Part shown: one piece after another, positions 1 to 7,673 of the stretch
Layout of the letters: each line of letters opens with the position of its first letter
Numbering within the stretch: the stretch's first letter is position 1
Assembly (NCBI GenBank): GCA_029265085.1
Contig: JAJUJY010000128.1
Coordinates: 1 to 12,655 of the forward strand
Length of the DNA: 12,655 bases
Source of the DNA: Chloroflexota bacterium
GTDB taxonomy: Bacteria > Chloroflexota > Anaerolineae > Anaerolineales > Anaerolineaceae
Direction of reading: 5' to 3'
Translations under genes and position numbers: made by a program
The notes under the pieces: generated by a model
The model's input: only the letters and a program-made list of their open reading frames with translations
Told to the model about the DNA's origin: nothing
Database searches by the model: none

Positions 1-1839
1 ATGCGGTGCAACGTCCATATAGTTAACGTTGTCCGGGGTAGTTACCGGGAAGTCTGAGTGGTAGCGAGAGGTAACCCGCGTGACCGCAAATTCGCGATGC
101 TCATTCAACGGGGTGTTGGCCTGAGCAATGACAAATTTATCTTCGGCGTCCGCAGAAAGATATTCAATCTCATCGGAAACAAACGGGGTCACAAAGATGG
201 AAGCCCGGTTGAGTTTAGCAATCGCGGGCAGCATCGCTTCGGTGATGCGCTCACCTTGCTTGATAATGACCTCACCGGTATCGGGGTCTGCCAGAGTTTC
301 TTGCACCTGGCGGCCGACAATATCCGGATCGTTCGAGGAAATCACCTTAATCACCCGGCGGTATGGGGTTTCAATGAAACCATATTCGTTCACCCGGGAG
401 TAGGAGGCCAGACGGCCAATCAAACCAATGTTTGGACCTTCCGGAGTTTCAATCGGGCAAATACGACCGTAGTGCGAGTTGTGCACATCGCGGACATCGA
501 AACCAGCGCGCTCGCGGCGCAGACCACCAGGGCCTAAAGCCGACAGCGTACGCTTATGGCGCAGCTCAGCCAATGGGTTGGTTTGGTCCATGAACTGGGA
601 TAACTGGCTGGAGCCAAAGAACTCGCGCAGCGCAGCCACCACCGGGCGGATATTGATCAGGCTCACTGGAGAAGTGGTATCCTGATCGCGGATAGACATA
701 CGTTCCTTGATCACCCGCTCCATCCGGCGCAAGCCGATGCGCAGTTTATTCTGGATTAACTCACCAACGGTCTTTACGCGGCGGTTACCGAGATGGTCGA
801 TATCGTCCTTATCTTCCTTCTCGTTATTAATCATAATCATGCGGCGGATCAGATACACCACATCCCAACGCGTCACCGTACGGTGCGACATCGGAATAGT
901 ACCCATCAGATCCAGCTTCTGGTTGAGCTTATAGCGGCCAACCCGTTCCAGGTCATAATGCCGTTGATCAAACAGCTGCTCTTCCATGAAGGCGCGGGCA
1001 TTATCCAGGGTAGCCGGGTCACCCGGGCGCATGCGTTTGAAGAATTCCAACAACGCAGCTTCTGCAATGGTCAAACCACCGGACAGGTCCCAAACAGGTT
1101 CCTGGCGGAAGGTGGAGGGGATAAACAGCCGGTCGGGGTTGTTATCAACATCCTGGAAGAGGGAAATCAATTCCTCATCCGTACCCTCTTTAATCGGCGA
1201 GGTTTCCAAACCATCACCAATTGCTGCCAAAGCACGCAAGAAGATCGTGATCGGCACAGTGCGCTTACGGTTGAATTTCAAGATCAGGTAATCGTTCTTG
1301 CGGGTCTCAAATTCCATCCAGGCACCGCGATCGGGGATCAATTTAGCCATCGCCAGGCGGTGGCCAGTAGCACGATCCACCGGTGCTTCAAAATAAACGC
1401 CCGGAGAACGGATTAACTGAGAAACAACTACACGCTCGGTACCATTAATAATAAAGGTACCGTTTTCGGTCATCTCAGGAAAGTCACCCAGGAAGATATC
1501 CTGCTTAATGGGCTCAGGAACATCCGGTCCAGCCAGCAAGACGGACACATACAACGGGCTGGCATAGGTCAAATCCCGTTCCACGCATTCTTCAATGGAA
1601 TGCTTTGGTTCACCAAACCAATATTTCAATCCCCACTGCTGCGACTCCGGCGTGCGGCTGGGGAAGTAAAGCTTCATTCCCTTGTTATACGACTCAATGG
1701 GGGATATTTCGTTGAACAGATCTCCAAGATTTTCCGACTTGAGACGCAAAAACGAATCAAGCTGAATATCAATCAGATTAGGGAGATCGAAAACGACAGG
1801 GATACGAGCATACGATTTTACTGACACAACTGACGGCAT
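1..1839 (-). CDS. rpoB: RNA polymerase beta subunit, N-terminal part (gene continues beyond position 1)
   Basis: This is the beta subunit of DNA-directed RNA polymerase, which forms one side of the catalytic cleft and the rifampicin pocket. Reading from ATG at 1839-1837, 613 codons lie in the window and the frame runs off the left edge without a stop. The protein begins MPSVVSVKSYARIPVVF and contains FGSSQLSQFMDQ (D418 aligns with E. coli D516), HKRTLSALGPGG, RERAGFDVRDVH and CPIETPEGPNIGLI, which are RpoB fork and rifampicin-region signatures. A clear AGGAG Shine-Dalgarno stands 6 nt before the ATG. The N-terminal part is 98 residues shorter than E. coli up to the rifampicin cluster, as in many non-proteobacterial RpoBs. 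Two oddities: T431 replaces E. coli R529 and A424 replaces S522. The upstream neighbour is a phosphoesterase gene, not rplL. Identity is essentially certain. Confidence 0.98.
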   Translation of the reverse strand, partial: MPSVVSVKSYARIPVVFDLPNLIDIQLDSFLRLKSENLGDLFNEISPIESYNKGMKLYFPSRTPESQQWGLKYWFGEPKHSIEECVERDLTYASPLYVSVLLAGPDVPEPIKQDIFLGDFPEMTENGTFIINGTERVVVSQLIRSPGVYFEAPVDRATGHRLAMAKLIPDRGAWMEFETRKNDYLILKFNRKRTVPITIFLRALAAIGDGLETSPIKEGTDEELISLFQDVDNNPDRLFIPSTFRQEPVWDLSGGLTIAEAALLEFFKRMRPGDPATLDNARAFMEEQLFDQRHYDLERVGRYKLNQKLDLMGTIPMSHRTVTRWDVVYLIRRMIMINNEKEDKDDIDHLGNRRVKTVGELIQNKLRIGLRRMERVIKERMSIRDQDTTSPVSLINIRPVVAALREFFGSSQLSQFMDQTNPLAELRHKRTLSALGPGGLRRERAGFDVRDVHNSHYGRICPIETPEGPNIGLIGRLASYSRVNEYGFIETPYRRVIKVISSNDPDIVGRQVQETLADPDTGEVIIKQGERITEAMLPAIAKLNRASIFVTPFVSDEIEYLSADAEDKFVIAQANTPLNEHREFAVTRVTSRYHSDFPVTTPDNVNYMDVAPH

Positions 1840-1924
1840 AACTTTCTCCTGGCTGGAATACTGACAGGATAATATTTTTAATAACTTAAATAATTACAAA
1901 AATATACACAATACGCAAAGGTCA

Positions 1925-1953
1925 ATTATAACAAATCGAATGTCAAGGGTCAA
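1925..1953 (-). promoter_or_regulatory. Proximal rpoB promoter (P2), TTGACC-17-TATAAT
   Basis: On the minus strand, -35 TTGACC (1948-1953) is separated by 17 nt from a perfect -10 TATAAT (1925-1930). The predicted start is near 1918, giving a leader of about 79 nt before the rpoB ATG. The leader is very AT-rich and ends in the AGGAG ribosome site. A second TTGACA overlaps the spacer but sits only 10 nt from the -10, so it is not usable with it. Confidence 0.75.
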
Positions 1954-2016
1954 GAAATTGGCCGTGTTTTGTCGGAAAAATATGCTGTTTATCCCCTCTT
2001 TGCCTCAAACTCCTCG

Positions 2017-2044
2017 ATTATACCAGCAGATTCTTAGGAATCAA
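2017..2044 (-). promoter_or_regulatory. Distal rpoB promoter candidate (P1), TTGATT-16-TATAAT
   Basis: On the minus strand, TTGATT (2039-2044) is followed after 16 nt by TATAAT (2017-2022). The -35 overlaps the stop codon of the phosphoesterase gene (2041-2043). The predicted start near 2010 would give a leader of about 170 nt. No hairpin terminator is visible between the phosphoesterase and rpoB, so read-through could add to transcription from P1 and P2. Confidence 0.5.
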
Positions 2045-2673
2045 GGCCTAATCTTGATAGTTTGCCCAAAATTTTCCTGTGGAGCATCTAGATAAATAAT
2101 CCGGCTTTCTACCGGTAAAGCGGATTGAAATATTAACAGTCCAATTGAAGGCTGTCCCCCTTTGGGTTCAGCCCGGTGTGCAGACCCCGGATTAAACAAT
2201 AAGACGCCATTGCGCTGCTCATTAACAATCCGGTGGGTATGCCCAAACACATACACATCGGCTGCCGGAGCCAGCCTGACCACCAGCTGCCAATACCGCT
2301 CAATCTGGTAACCCTCGCGCAGATAATGCCATTTGTCTCGCCAGTACGGCCAAAATCCACCGTGTCCGTGCAATAACGATAGCCTCGTCCCACAAAGCAG
2401 AAGATTTTGCACAAGCGGTAATTTCCCATGAAATACCCAGTCACGATTTCCACGTACCGCTAAAACCGGCGCGATTTGTTCCAATTCAACCAGCACTGCT
2501 GGAGCGCAGATATCCCCTGCGTGAAGAATTAGATCCACTTTTTCGGATGCTAACCGGCCTAACAGAGCGGGATGCAGTTCTCGTGCACGATCTGGAATAT
2601 GCGTATCCGCCACAACGCCAACGCGTAATGTGGAGCAGTCTGCATACCCGTTAAGATCGGCCGAATGAATCAA
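2041..2673 (-). CDS. Calcineurin-like metallophosphoesterase (YfcE/MJ0936-type)
   Basis: This is a two-metal phosphoesterase of the small YfcE/MJ0936 group, probably cytosolic, acting on a phosphodiester or phosphomonoester that cannot be named from sequence. All metal-binding blocks are present in order: D23-T-H25, G53-D54, G75-N-R-D78, H102-G-H104 and G144-H-T-H147, followed by NPGS at 161-164. The length of 210 aa fits the family, with about 16 extra residues before the first strand. The start is taken as TTG at 2673-2671. It overlaps the TGA stop of the upstream transporter gene (TTGA) and has GGAGG 7 nt before it (2681-2685), so translational coupling is likely. It is the last gene of a HAD/MFS/phosphoesterase unit. 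The rpoB promoter P1 begins inside its stop codon. The fold is secure; the substrate is unknown. Confidence 0.88.
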   Translation of the reverse strand: MIHSADLNGYADCSTLRVGVVADTHIPDRARELHPALLGRLASEKVDLILHAGDICAPAVLVELEQIAPVLAVRGNRDWVFHGKLPLVQNLLLCGTRLSLLHGHGGFWPYWRDKWHYLREGYQIERYWQLVVRLAPAADVYVFGHTHRIVNEQRNGVLLFNPGSAHRAEPKGGQPSIGLLIFQSALPVESRIIYLDAPQENFGQTIKIRP

Positions 2674-3965
2674 ACAATTTCCTCCACAGGTTTCTGTCCG
2701 GGTATTCCAGCATCGGAAACGACCAGGTGCTCACGCTTATGAAAGAAGGTCCAGGTAGAAAACACGGAGAGGGCGTATAAAACCGCCGTGGTGATGAACA
2801 GCGGTGTAAAACCATAAGCGGTTTGAACCAATCCAGAGACATAGGGGCCAAATGCCCAACCAATCGTCCAGGACATATTCATAATGCTGTTCACCGCGCC
2901 CTGCTCACTGGGATGGGTTTGCTCCATTGAAAATGCACTGTACAAAGGGCTGGCCATATTCATTAACACACCACGAGCCAGAAAACTCACCATAGCCAAC
3001 CAGGCCCAGGGTGAAAAACCAATTCCAAGCAAGAAAAACAGGCTCAGTCCCTGGGTAAGCACTACAGTATCAACTTTACTGTTTAGATTGGCCGCAATTC
3101 GCGGGCCGATCACGGAACCAATTCCCACCAATAAAGACGAGACACTGAACAAAACGCCCAGGTTTTGTGCGCTAAACCCAAACCGCTCTGAGAAAAATAC
3201 ATTCATGTACGGGATCAGAATTGCTGCGCCAAAGCCGATGAGCAAATTGGGTAAAAGCAGTTTGACAACCAGCGGGCGGGTCATCATCTTCAAGACAGAG
3301 CGGGTGCTGCTGGGTTGGGTTGTTTTCGATTCGTCGGGTTGATTCGACTCGCGAATTAAGAAAATTGGCAGAAGCGAGATAGAACCCAATAGAACACTAA
3401 CGATCAAAACCGCCTGGTACGCATTTGCGGAGGTTGGTTCAACTTGCAGCAGGCGTCCAAAAAATTGAGGAAGCTGCCCGGCAAATAAATTTCCTACCGC
3501 GCCTGAAAGGGTCATCAAGCCGTAATTTAAACTAAACAGCAGCGCGCGGCTTTGCGGACTGGATAATTTCATCATAAAAGGCGCCTGGCTGACGGAGTAT
3601 AACGTGTTTCCAGCCCCGCCTATAAACGCCATGATCAGCAGAGCCGCAGGATGAGAAACCCAAACCTGCAGTCCCATCCCAAGCGAAGCCAGGATAATCC
3701 CCAGGATCATGGACTGCCGCCGCCCCATCCGGTCTGAAAGCACACCCAGCGGGATACCGAATAATAAAGCGGCAATCGATGGGATGGAATTAACCATCCC
3801 CAAAAAGTCTTTCTCGAATCCTCTCGCAAGGATAAAGAAATTAAAGAACAATTGCCAGGAAGAAAAAATCACTCCATTGATAATGGTAGCCAGCAAAAAC
3901 AACCGCACAGAGCGATCAAAACTACCTACGGGCAGCCAGGTAGAAAGGCGAAAAAACCGTCTCAT
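2670..3965 (-). CDS. Major facilitator superfamily transporter, 12 TM
   Basis: This is a secondary transporter of the inner membrane. The 431-aa protein has about 12 hydrophobic segments in two halves split by a polar linker around residues 205-225 (RESNQPDESKTTQ). The cytoplasmic loop after the second segment carries MFS motif A, G74-V-L-S-D78-R-x-G81-R-R83. The general look is of a drug or metabolite efflux-type MFS, but no substrate signature was recognised. ATG at 3965 follows the HAD gene stop by 6 nt with no obvious Shine-Dalgarno, so it may rely on re-initiation after the HAD gene. Its TGA stop overlaps the TTG start of the phosphoesterase. The neighbours, two phosphatase-type enzymes, hint at uptake or export of a phosphorylated or dephosphorylated metabolite, which is only inference. 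Confidence 0.88.
   Translation of the reverse strand: MRRFFRLSTWLPVGSFDRSVRLFLLATIINGVIFSSWQLFFNFFILARGFEKDFLGMVNSIPSIAALLFGIPLGVLSDRMGRRQSMILGIILASLGMGLQVWVSHPAALLIMAFIGGAGNTLYSVSQAPFMMKLSSPQSRALLFSLNYGLMTLSGAVGNLFAGQLPQFFGRLLQVEPTSANAYQAVLIVSVLLGSISLLPIFLIRESNQPDESKTTQPSSTRSVLKMMTRPLVVKLLLPNLLIGFGAAILIPYMNVFFSERFGFSAQNLGVLFSVSSLLVGIGSVIGPRIAANLNSKVDTVVLTQGLSLFFLLGIGFSPWAWLAMVSFLARGVLMNMASPLYSAFSMEQTHPSEQGAVNSIMNMSWTIGWAFGPYVSGLVQTAYGFTPLFITTAVLYALSVFSTWTFFHKREHLVVSDAGIPGQKPVEEIV
2681..2685 (-). promoter_or_regulatory. Shine-Dalgarno GGAGG that supports the TTG start of the phosphoesterase
   Basis: GGAGG lies 7 nt before TTG at 2673-2671, inside the last codons of the MFS gene. No ATG of the same frame lies near the start of the conserved domain, so this site decides the start. 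Confidence 0.65.
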
Positions 3966-3971
3966 AACCGA

Positions 3972-4586
3972 TTAACCGTTTACGTGATCGAGCAAGCCCA
4001 AAACATCTTGTTTTGCTTGCTGCGCCGAACGAAAATGAACTGTATGGATGCCCAATTGTTGAGCAGCCTGAATATTTTCAATGAAGTCATCTACAAAGAT
4101 TGCTTCAGCCGGGCTAACCTGCAGACGATCAAACATCCACTGGAAAAAGCGCGGATCAGGTTTACGCATGCCCACTTCAGCAGAAAAGACAGCCACATCA
4201 AAGACATCCAGTCCACCAAAACGAGCAGCCACAGATTTCCTGGCACCATTCCAGGCGTTACTCAATAAGCCTGTCCGGTAGGCTGGTCTTAATTCGCGAA
4301 TAAAATCCAACAGTGCAGAGTCCATCCGGTCGCCGCCCCAAAATGCCTCTTGAAATCCAGGTAATTCTTCAGATTTCAACTGAAAGTATTGGCGGACCCA
4401 ATCCCAATGCACAGTTTCATCAATTGCGCCAATTTCAGCCTGGTGAGCGCTTGGGCTGGCAAACACAATTTGCTCCAATTCCTCACGGGTAATCCCCAAC
4501 TGACCAGCAAGCTGTTTGCGCGGGTTTCCATCTACAGTACGGAGCAATACCCCGCCCATATCAAAAATGACTGCTTTAATCGCCAT
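3972..4586 (-). CDS. HAD-superfamily hydrolase, YihX-like (subfamily IA)
   Basis: This is a phosphatase-type haloacid dehalogenase-fold protein of 204 aa, within the usual range. The motifs are in order: motif I FDMGGV with nucleophile D9, motif II LLSN (S109-N110), motif III GMRKPDPRFFQ with K142, and motif IV VDD (D166-D167). As in E. coli YihX (glucose-1-phosphate phosphatase), which has DLGNV, the usual second Asp of motif I (DxD) is replaced by Gly at G11. This is typical of the YihX-like and epoxide-hydrolase N-domain branch and leaves some doubt about the catalytic mode. The cap is the helical type between motifs I and II. The start is ATG at 4586 with an AGGT-type site upstream. It is the first gene of the unit that continues into the MFS and phosphoesterase genes. 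The exact substrate is not predictable. Confidence 0.85.
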   Translation of the reverse strand: MAIKAVIFDMGGVLLRTVDGNPRKQLAGQLGITREELEQIVFASPSAHQAEIGAIDETVHWDWVRQYFQLKSEELPGFQEAFWGGDRMDSALLDFIRELRPAYRTGLLSNAWNGARKSVAARFGGLDVFDVAVFSAEVGMRKPDPRFFQWMFDRLQVSPAEAIFVDDFIENIQAAQQLGIHTVHFRSAQQAKQDVLGLLDHVNG

Positions 4587-4630
4587 AACACCTGACCTAA
4601 GAAAATGAGCTTAACCAACTTGGAAGGGCT

Positions 4631-4659
4631 AGTATAACATTGAACCGATTTACGGATAA
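4631..4659 (-). promoter_or_regulatory. Weak candidate promoter for the HAD/MFS/phosphoesterase unit
   Basis: A TATACT -10 (4631-4636) is preceded after 17 nt by TTATCC (4654-4659), which matches the -35 consensus at only three positions. It is the best match in the gap before the HAD gene and would give a leader of about 38 nt. Confidence 0.35.
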
Positions 4660-4696
4660 GCCTCACCCAATCGGCACACAAATCATCCTCAATCAA

Positions 4697-4725
4697 TCTA
4701 CCCGGCAAATAATTCACCGGGTAGA
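4697..4725 (-). terminator. Hairpin after the GNAT operon, possible terminator
   Basis: A perfect 9-bp inverted repeat (tctacccgg / ccgggtaga) encloses an 11-nt loop at 4706-4716. It lies 29 nt after the stop of the last GNAT gene. On the minus strand it is followed only by TTGATTGAGG, so the U-tract is poor. It may be a weak or Rho-assisted terminator or an RNA-end-protecting stem. Confidence 0.45.
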
Positions 4726-4753
4726 AATGATCGAATAGGATAAAAACGAAAGA

Positions 4754-5761
4754 CTAATCCAGCGGCTTCCGGTAGGTCGTGTTCACCTGAACGGGCTGAT
4801 AGCCCATGCTTTCATACAAATGCAACGCGCCGCTGAGATTTGCGGTATCCACAAACAAAGCGGTTTCTTCCATGCCCTGGGCTTTATGCACTTTGAGGCT
4901 GCTGGCGATTAAAGCCCGCGCTAACCCCTTACCACGATAAGGCCGGCGCACACAGATATTTTCGGTATAGCCGCGTTTTCGATTGAATTTCTCATTTTCA
5001 CCATAATCAATAAAATTCAACACCATTCCGGCTACCTGATCACCATCCCAGGCTACCTGCCAAAACTCTGGCTGGAAGTAAGGCCAGGAAATCCAATCCT
5101 GGTAATCTTCTTCGGTTGGCTCAGAAAAACCCCAGTGGTCACGAAAAGCCTCAACCGAGGCTCCCCATATTTGCCTGAATTGATCCTTTGCAGCAGGACG
5201 TATTTCCAACCCAACCGGGATAGGAATTTCCGGGATATTTTCCAAATCAGGCCGGACCATTTTGTAGAAAAGCCGCTCGATTGTGTAGCCAGCCTTCTTT
5301 AATAATTCATGGCTGCCCGTTTGATTTTCCTCCGCAAAAGATTCAAAATACCGCGCTCCATCCAAAGGATGTTCAGAGGCAATCTGGCGCAAGCGGGCTT
5401 CATTCATTTTGAGCATCAAGCTACCCAGACCTTTGCGCCGCCACTCAGGGTTGATGAACCCAAAACAGGTATAAATCCGGTTTCCGTTGGCATTTTCTTG
5501 ATGCCAGGCAACACGGCTATACGCAGCTGGCTCGCCGTCCACTTCCGCGATTAATACATCGCGATATACATCGCAGTTTGTCAAATGCTGGTATGAGCGT
5601 GTCAGCTCTTCCAGCGTTTCCGTGCTATCCGCCCGATCTGCTCTTTTGCTTGCTGACAAAATGGAAAACATCCGGGGAAAATCCTGTTCTCCCTGGAAAT
5701 TCCGGATGGTTAACCCCGGGATAGCTACACTTGTTTCTTCAATTTGCATGATTGCCATCAT
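4754..5761 (-). CDS. Tandem-domain GNAT acetyltransferase (MshD-like layout)
   Basis: This protein should transfer an acyl group from acetyl-CoA to an amine in the cytosol; the acceptor is unknown. It has 335 aa and two GNAT folds, about residues 17-170 and 184-333. Both keep the CoA pyrophosphate-binding motif: R108-R-K-G111-L-G113 in the first and R276-G-K-G279-L-A281 in the second. The second domain also has the EAFRDHWGF block (204-212) and a typical C-terminal LHLYESMGY. The two-domain plan resembles mycothiol synthase MshD, but that function is not claimed. Both ATGs at 5761 and 5758 are possible starts, with GAGAG upstream; the first was used. It is the last gene of the ABC/GNAT operon, 27 nt after its paralogue, with which it shares the EAFxDHWGF block. 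Confidence 0.85.
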   Translation of the reverse strand: MMAIMQIEETSVAIPGLTIRNFQGEQDFPRMFSILSASKRADRADSTETLEELTRSYQHLTNCDVYRDVLIAEVDGEPAAYSRVAWHQENANGNRIYTCFGFINPEWRRKGLGSLMLKMNEARLRQIASEHPLDGARYFESFAEENQTGSHELLKKAGYTIERLFYKMVRPDLENIPEIPIPVGLEIRPAAKDQFRQIWGASVEAFRDHWGFSEPTEEDYQDWISWPYFQPEFWQVAWDGDQVAGMVLNFIDYGENEKFNRKRGYTENICVRRPYRGKGLARALIASSLKVHKAQGMEETALFVDTANLSGALHLYESMGYQPVQVNTTYRKPLD

Positions 5762-5788
5762 TTCTACTCTCTTTTTGCATAAATCAGG

Positions 5789-6799
5789 TTATGCCGCCAG
5801 GTTTTGAACCATCAGATCAACACCTGGCCGCAGCTCTTTTTCGTAGGTATAACTGGTGACTTCCACAAACATTCCGGCACGCTCATATAAACGCAATGCG
5901 CCGGTGAGATTCTCCATATCGACACCTAACCCGCCGCCGCTTTTTCCACGCCGGAAAAACTCATTAAAACAGGTCAGCAGCAAGGCCAGCCCCACCCCGC
6001 GTTTGCGCCAAGGCCGGCGAACCCCTATAGTATTCACCCAGCCAATATTCTCATCCCCTGGAATGTTGACCGCATTAATCGCCACTCCGGCAACTTCATC
6101 ACCAGCCATAGCCACAAAACAGGCGGACAGGTCAAATGCCGGATCAGTATCAAAATAATGCTTCCAACGCTGGTAATACCCTTCAAAAGGTTCCTGCACA
6201 AAGCCCCAATGATCTTGAAAGGCTTCGTGGTCCGCTTTAAGCGCAGCCCGGATATCCGCCTCCTCCGGTCGGATGACACGAAGAACTATTCCGTCCGGAA
6301 TAACCGGTTTTGCTGGCGGTTGGTTAAAGTTGACCCGCATCCGGCTAGAACTGCGCACACGAGCATAGCCTCGCTGTTCATACAGCTTTATTAACGGAAT
6401 TTGCCGCTCATAAGCCCGATTGTGAATCACCACCCGAGCATTTTCTGGGGCTTTCGGTAAATCCTGCAGCGCACGCTGCTCCATCCATTCCAACAGGGCA
6501 TTTTCCAGCTCGGATCCGGAATAATCCGGATGAACCTTGTGAAACTGGATGACACGAATATAAGGCTGGATGATATTCCAGTTTTCCGCATACCCAAGCA
6601 TCTGCCCATCCGGAGACCAAATGCCCAGAGTATCGGTTTCCGGATGAAATCCAGGCGATTTCATCTCCGCAGCCATATCAGGGACGCTAAAAATATTTTT
6701 TCCACCGGCTGCCTGCTCAGCCATATTGATCAGGCTGACTGCTGCCGGATAATCCTCTTCAAAAACTGGGTGAGCGATCATTTCTTTGGAAGTGAACAT
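5789..6799 (-). CDS. Tandem-domain GNAT acetyltransferase with degenerate N-terminal domain
   Basis: This is a paralogue of the next gene in the operon, with 336 aa in a two-GNAT layout. The C-terminal domain (about 170-325) looks active: it has EAFQDHWGF, the CoA motif R265-K-R-G268-V-G270 and the ending LRLYERAGM. The N-terminal domain (about 9-150) keeps the strand order but its CoA loop reads HPDYSGSELENAL (90-102), without the R/Q-x-x-G-x-G/A pattern. It is therefore likely a non-catalytic or substrate-binding half. The start at ATG 6799 is strongly supported by GAGGAGG 7 nt upstream. The gap from the permease gene is 29 nt and to the following GNAT 27 nt, consistent with one transcript. 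The acceptor substrate is unknown. Confidence 0.85.
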   Translation of the reverse strand: MFTSKEMIAHPVFEEDYPAAVSLINMAEQAAGGKNIFSVPDMAAEMKSPGFHPETDTLGIWSPDGQMLGYAENWNIIQPYIRVIQFHKVHPDYSGSELENALLEWMEQRALQDLPKAPENARVVIHNRAYERQIPLIKLYEQRGYARVRSSSRMRVNFNQPPAKPVIPDGIVLRVIRPEEADIRAALKADHEAFQDHWGFVQEPFEGYYQRWKHYFDTDPAFDLSACFVAMAGDEVAGVAINAVNIPGDENIGWVNTIGVRRPWRKRGVGLALLLTCFNEFFRRGKSGGGLGVDMENLTGALRLYERAGMFVEVTSYTYEKELRPGVDLMVQNLAA

Positions 6800-6828
6800 G
6801 GTGAAACCTCCTCGTTGTGTTGGGTTAT

Positions 6829-7659
6829 TTATCCATTACGATGCAACTTACCCGTTTGCTTGGCATAACGCTCTGCAGCTCGAAATACCAATAATCCAAC
6901 TGGAATGAGAATGACACCCATAATTAAGATTGGCCAGACATATGGCCACAAATCCAAAGTTGGTAATCCTTCCAACAAAGCCTTGCGCGATCCATCTAAG
7001 ACGTAGGTCGCCGGGCTTAATACCGCTAACTTACGCAAGATACCAGGCAGCACATCCACCGGATAATACACTCCGGAAATCAGCAGCAAGACAGCCACAA
7101 AGACATGCGTCATTTGTGAACCGCGCTCCGGAAAGAGCAGCGGCAACACAGATGCCATGATGCCAATTCCCACAAAGGAAAAACTGCCAGCGATCAGCAT
7201 GATCGTACCGCCCAGTAAATTTGCCCGGCTGAGATCAATCTCAAAAACCAGTGCAGTAATGACCAGAATCACTCCTGTGAAAAACAGGCTGTACACCAGG
7301 GCAAACATCGTCTGACCCAACATATGCGTAAATCGCTGCACCGGTGCCATCAAGGTATATTCAATGGTCCCTTCCCATCGCTCGATGCTGATCAGGTCCG
7401 TGATCCAATAAAAAATCATGGATAAGAAACGCCAGACCAGCGTACCAATCAGCAAGTACAAAACAAGGTATTTTGTATCAATCTGGACACTGGCCCCACT
7501 GATCTTTTCCATGCCCAGCCCAATAAAACTCACTGCAAGGCAGTCGGCAGTGGAATACAGCAACCAGACCACTTCCCATGACCAGTAGCGTTTAATCAAA
7601 TTGAAATTTCGTTCAACAAATGCGAAAGAAGCTCGCATCTGGTAGCCAATTGACGCCAT
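6829..7659 (-). CDS. ABC-2 type transporter permease
   Basis: This is the membrane subunit of an ABC-2 exporter, predicted to pair with the ATPase encoded at 8804-9802. It has about six membrane segments, roughly as follows in the 276-aa product: an N-terminal segment rich in W/L/Y, then segments around YLVLYLLIGTLVW, MFALVYSLFFTGVIL, TIMLIAGSFSFVGIGI, VFVAVLLLISGVYYP and YVWPILIMGVILIPVG. The cytosolic stretch ERWEGTIEYTLMAPVQR and the late LSPATYVLDGSRKAL are typical ABC-2 features. An ATG at 7674 is also in frame, but ATG at 7659 has GGAGG 8 nt before it and gives MASIGYQMRASF, so it is preferred. There is only one permease gene, so a homodimer is expected. Unusually, two GNAT genes separate it from its ATPase. 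Confidence 0.88.
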   Translation of the reverse strand: MASIGYQMRASFAFVERNFNLIKRYWSWEVVWLLYSTADCLAVSFIGLGMEKISGASVQIDTKYLVLYLLIGTLVWRFLSMIFYWITDLISIERWEGTIEYTLMAPVQRFTHMLGQTMFALVYSLFFTGVILVITALVFEIDLSRANLLGGTIMLIAGSFSFVGIGIMASVLPLLFPERGSQMTHVFVAVLLLISGVYYPVDVLPGILRKLAVLSPATYVLDGSRKALLEGLPTLDLWPYVWPILIMGVILIPVGLLVFRAAERYAKQTGKLHRNG

Positions 7660-7667
7660 AGAGAAAA

Positions 7668-7672
7668 CCTCC
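7668..7672 (-). promoter_or_regulatory. Shine-Dalgarno GGAGG that favours the second ATG of the permease
   Basis: The junction reads TAATGGAGG: the GNAT stop TAA overlaps an ATG at 7674, and the G of that ATG starts a GGAGG box. The box is 8 nt before the ATG at 7659, while the first ATG has only a weak GAG upstream. The GNAT stop and the permease start are therefore closely coupled. Confidence 0.6.
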
Positions 7673-7673
7673 A

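Noticed and set aside
58..537. Plus-strand open frame of 159 codons at the left edge
   Set aside because: It lies antisense to the clearly conserved rpoB frame and shows no recognisable protein features.
793..1416. Plus-strand open frame of 207 codons
   Set aside because: It is antisense to rpoB, and its composition follows from the complementary codons.
1941..1946. TTGACA as the -35 of the proximal rpoB promoter
   Set aside because: It is only 10 nt from the TATAAT box. The overlapping TTGACC at 17 nt spacing is the workable choice.
2133..2453. Minus-strand open frame of 106 codons inside the phosphoesterase gene
   Set aside because: It is an out-of-frame shadow; the phosphoesterase frame contains all metal-binding motifs.
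4754..5761. Naming the tandem GNAT as mycothiol synthase MshD
   Set aside because: Only the two-domain layout is shared. There is no mycothiol pathway context, and the operon points to a transporter-linked role.
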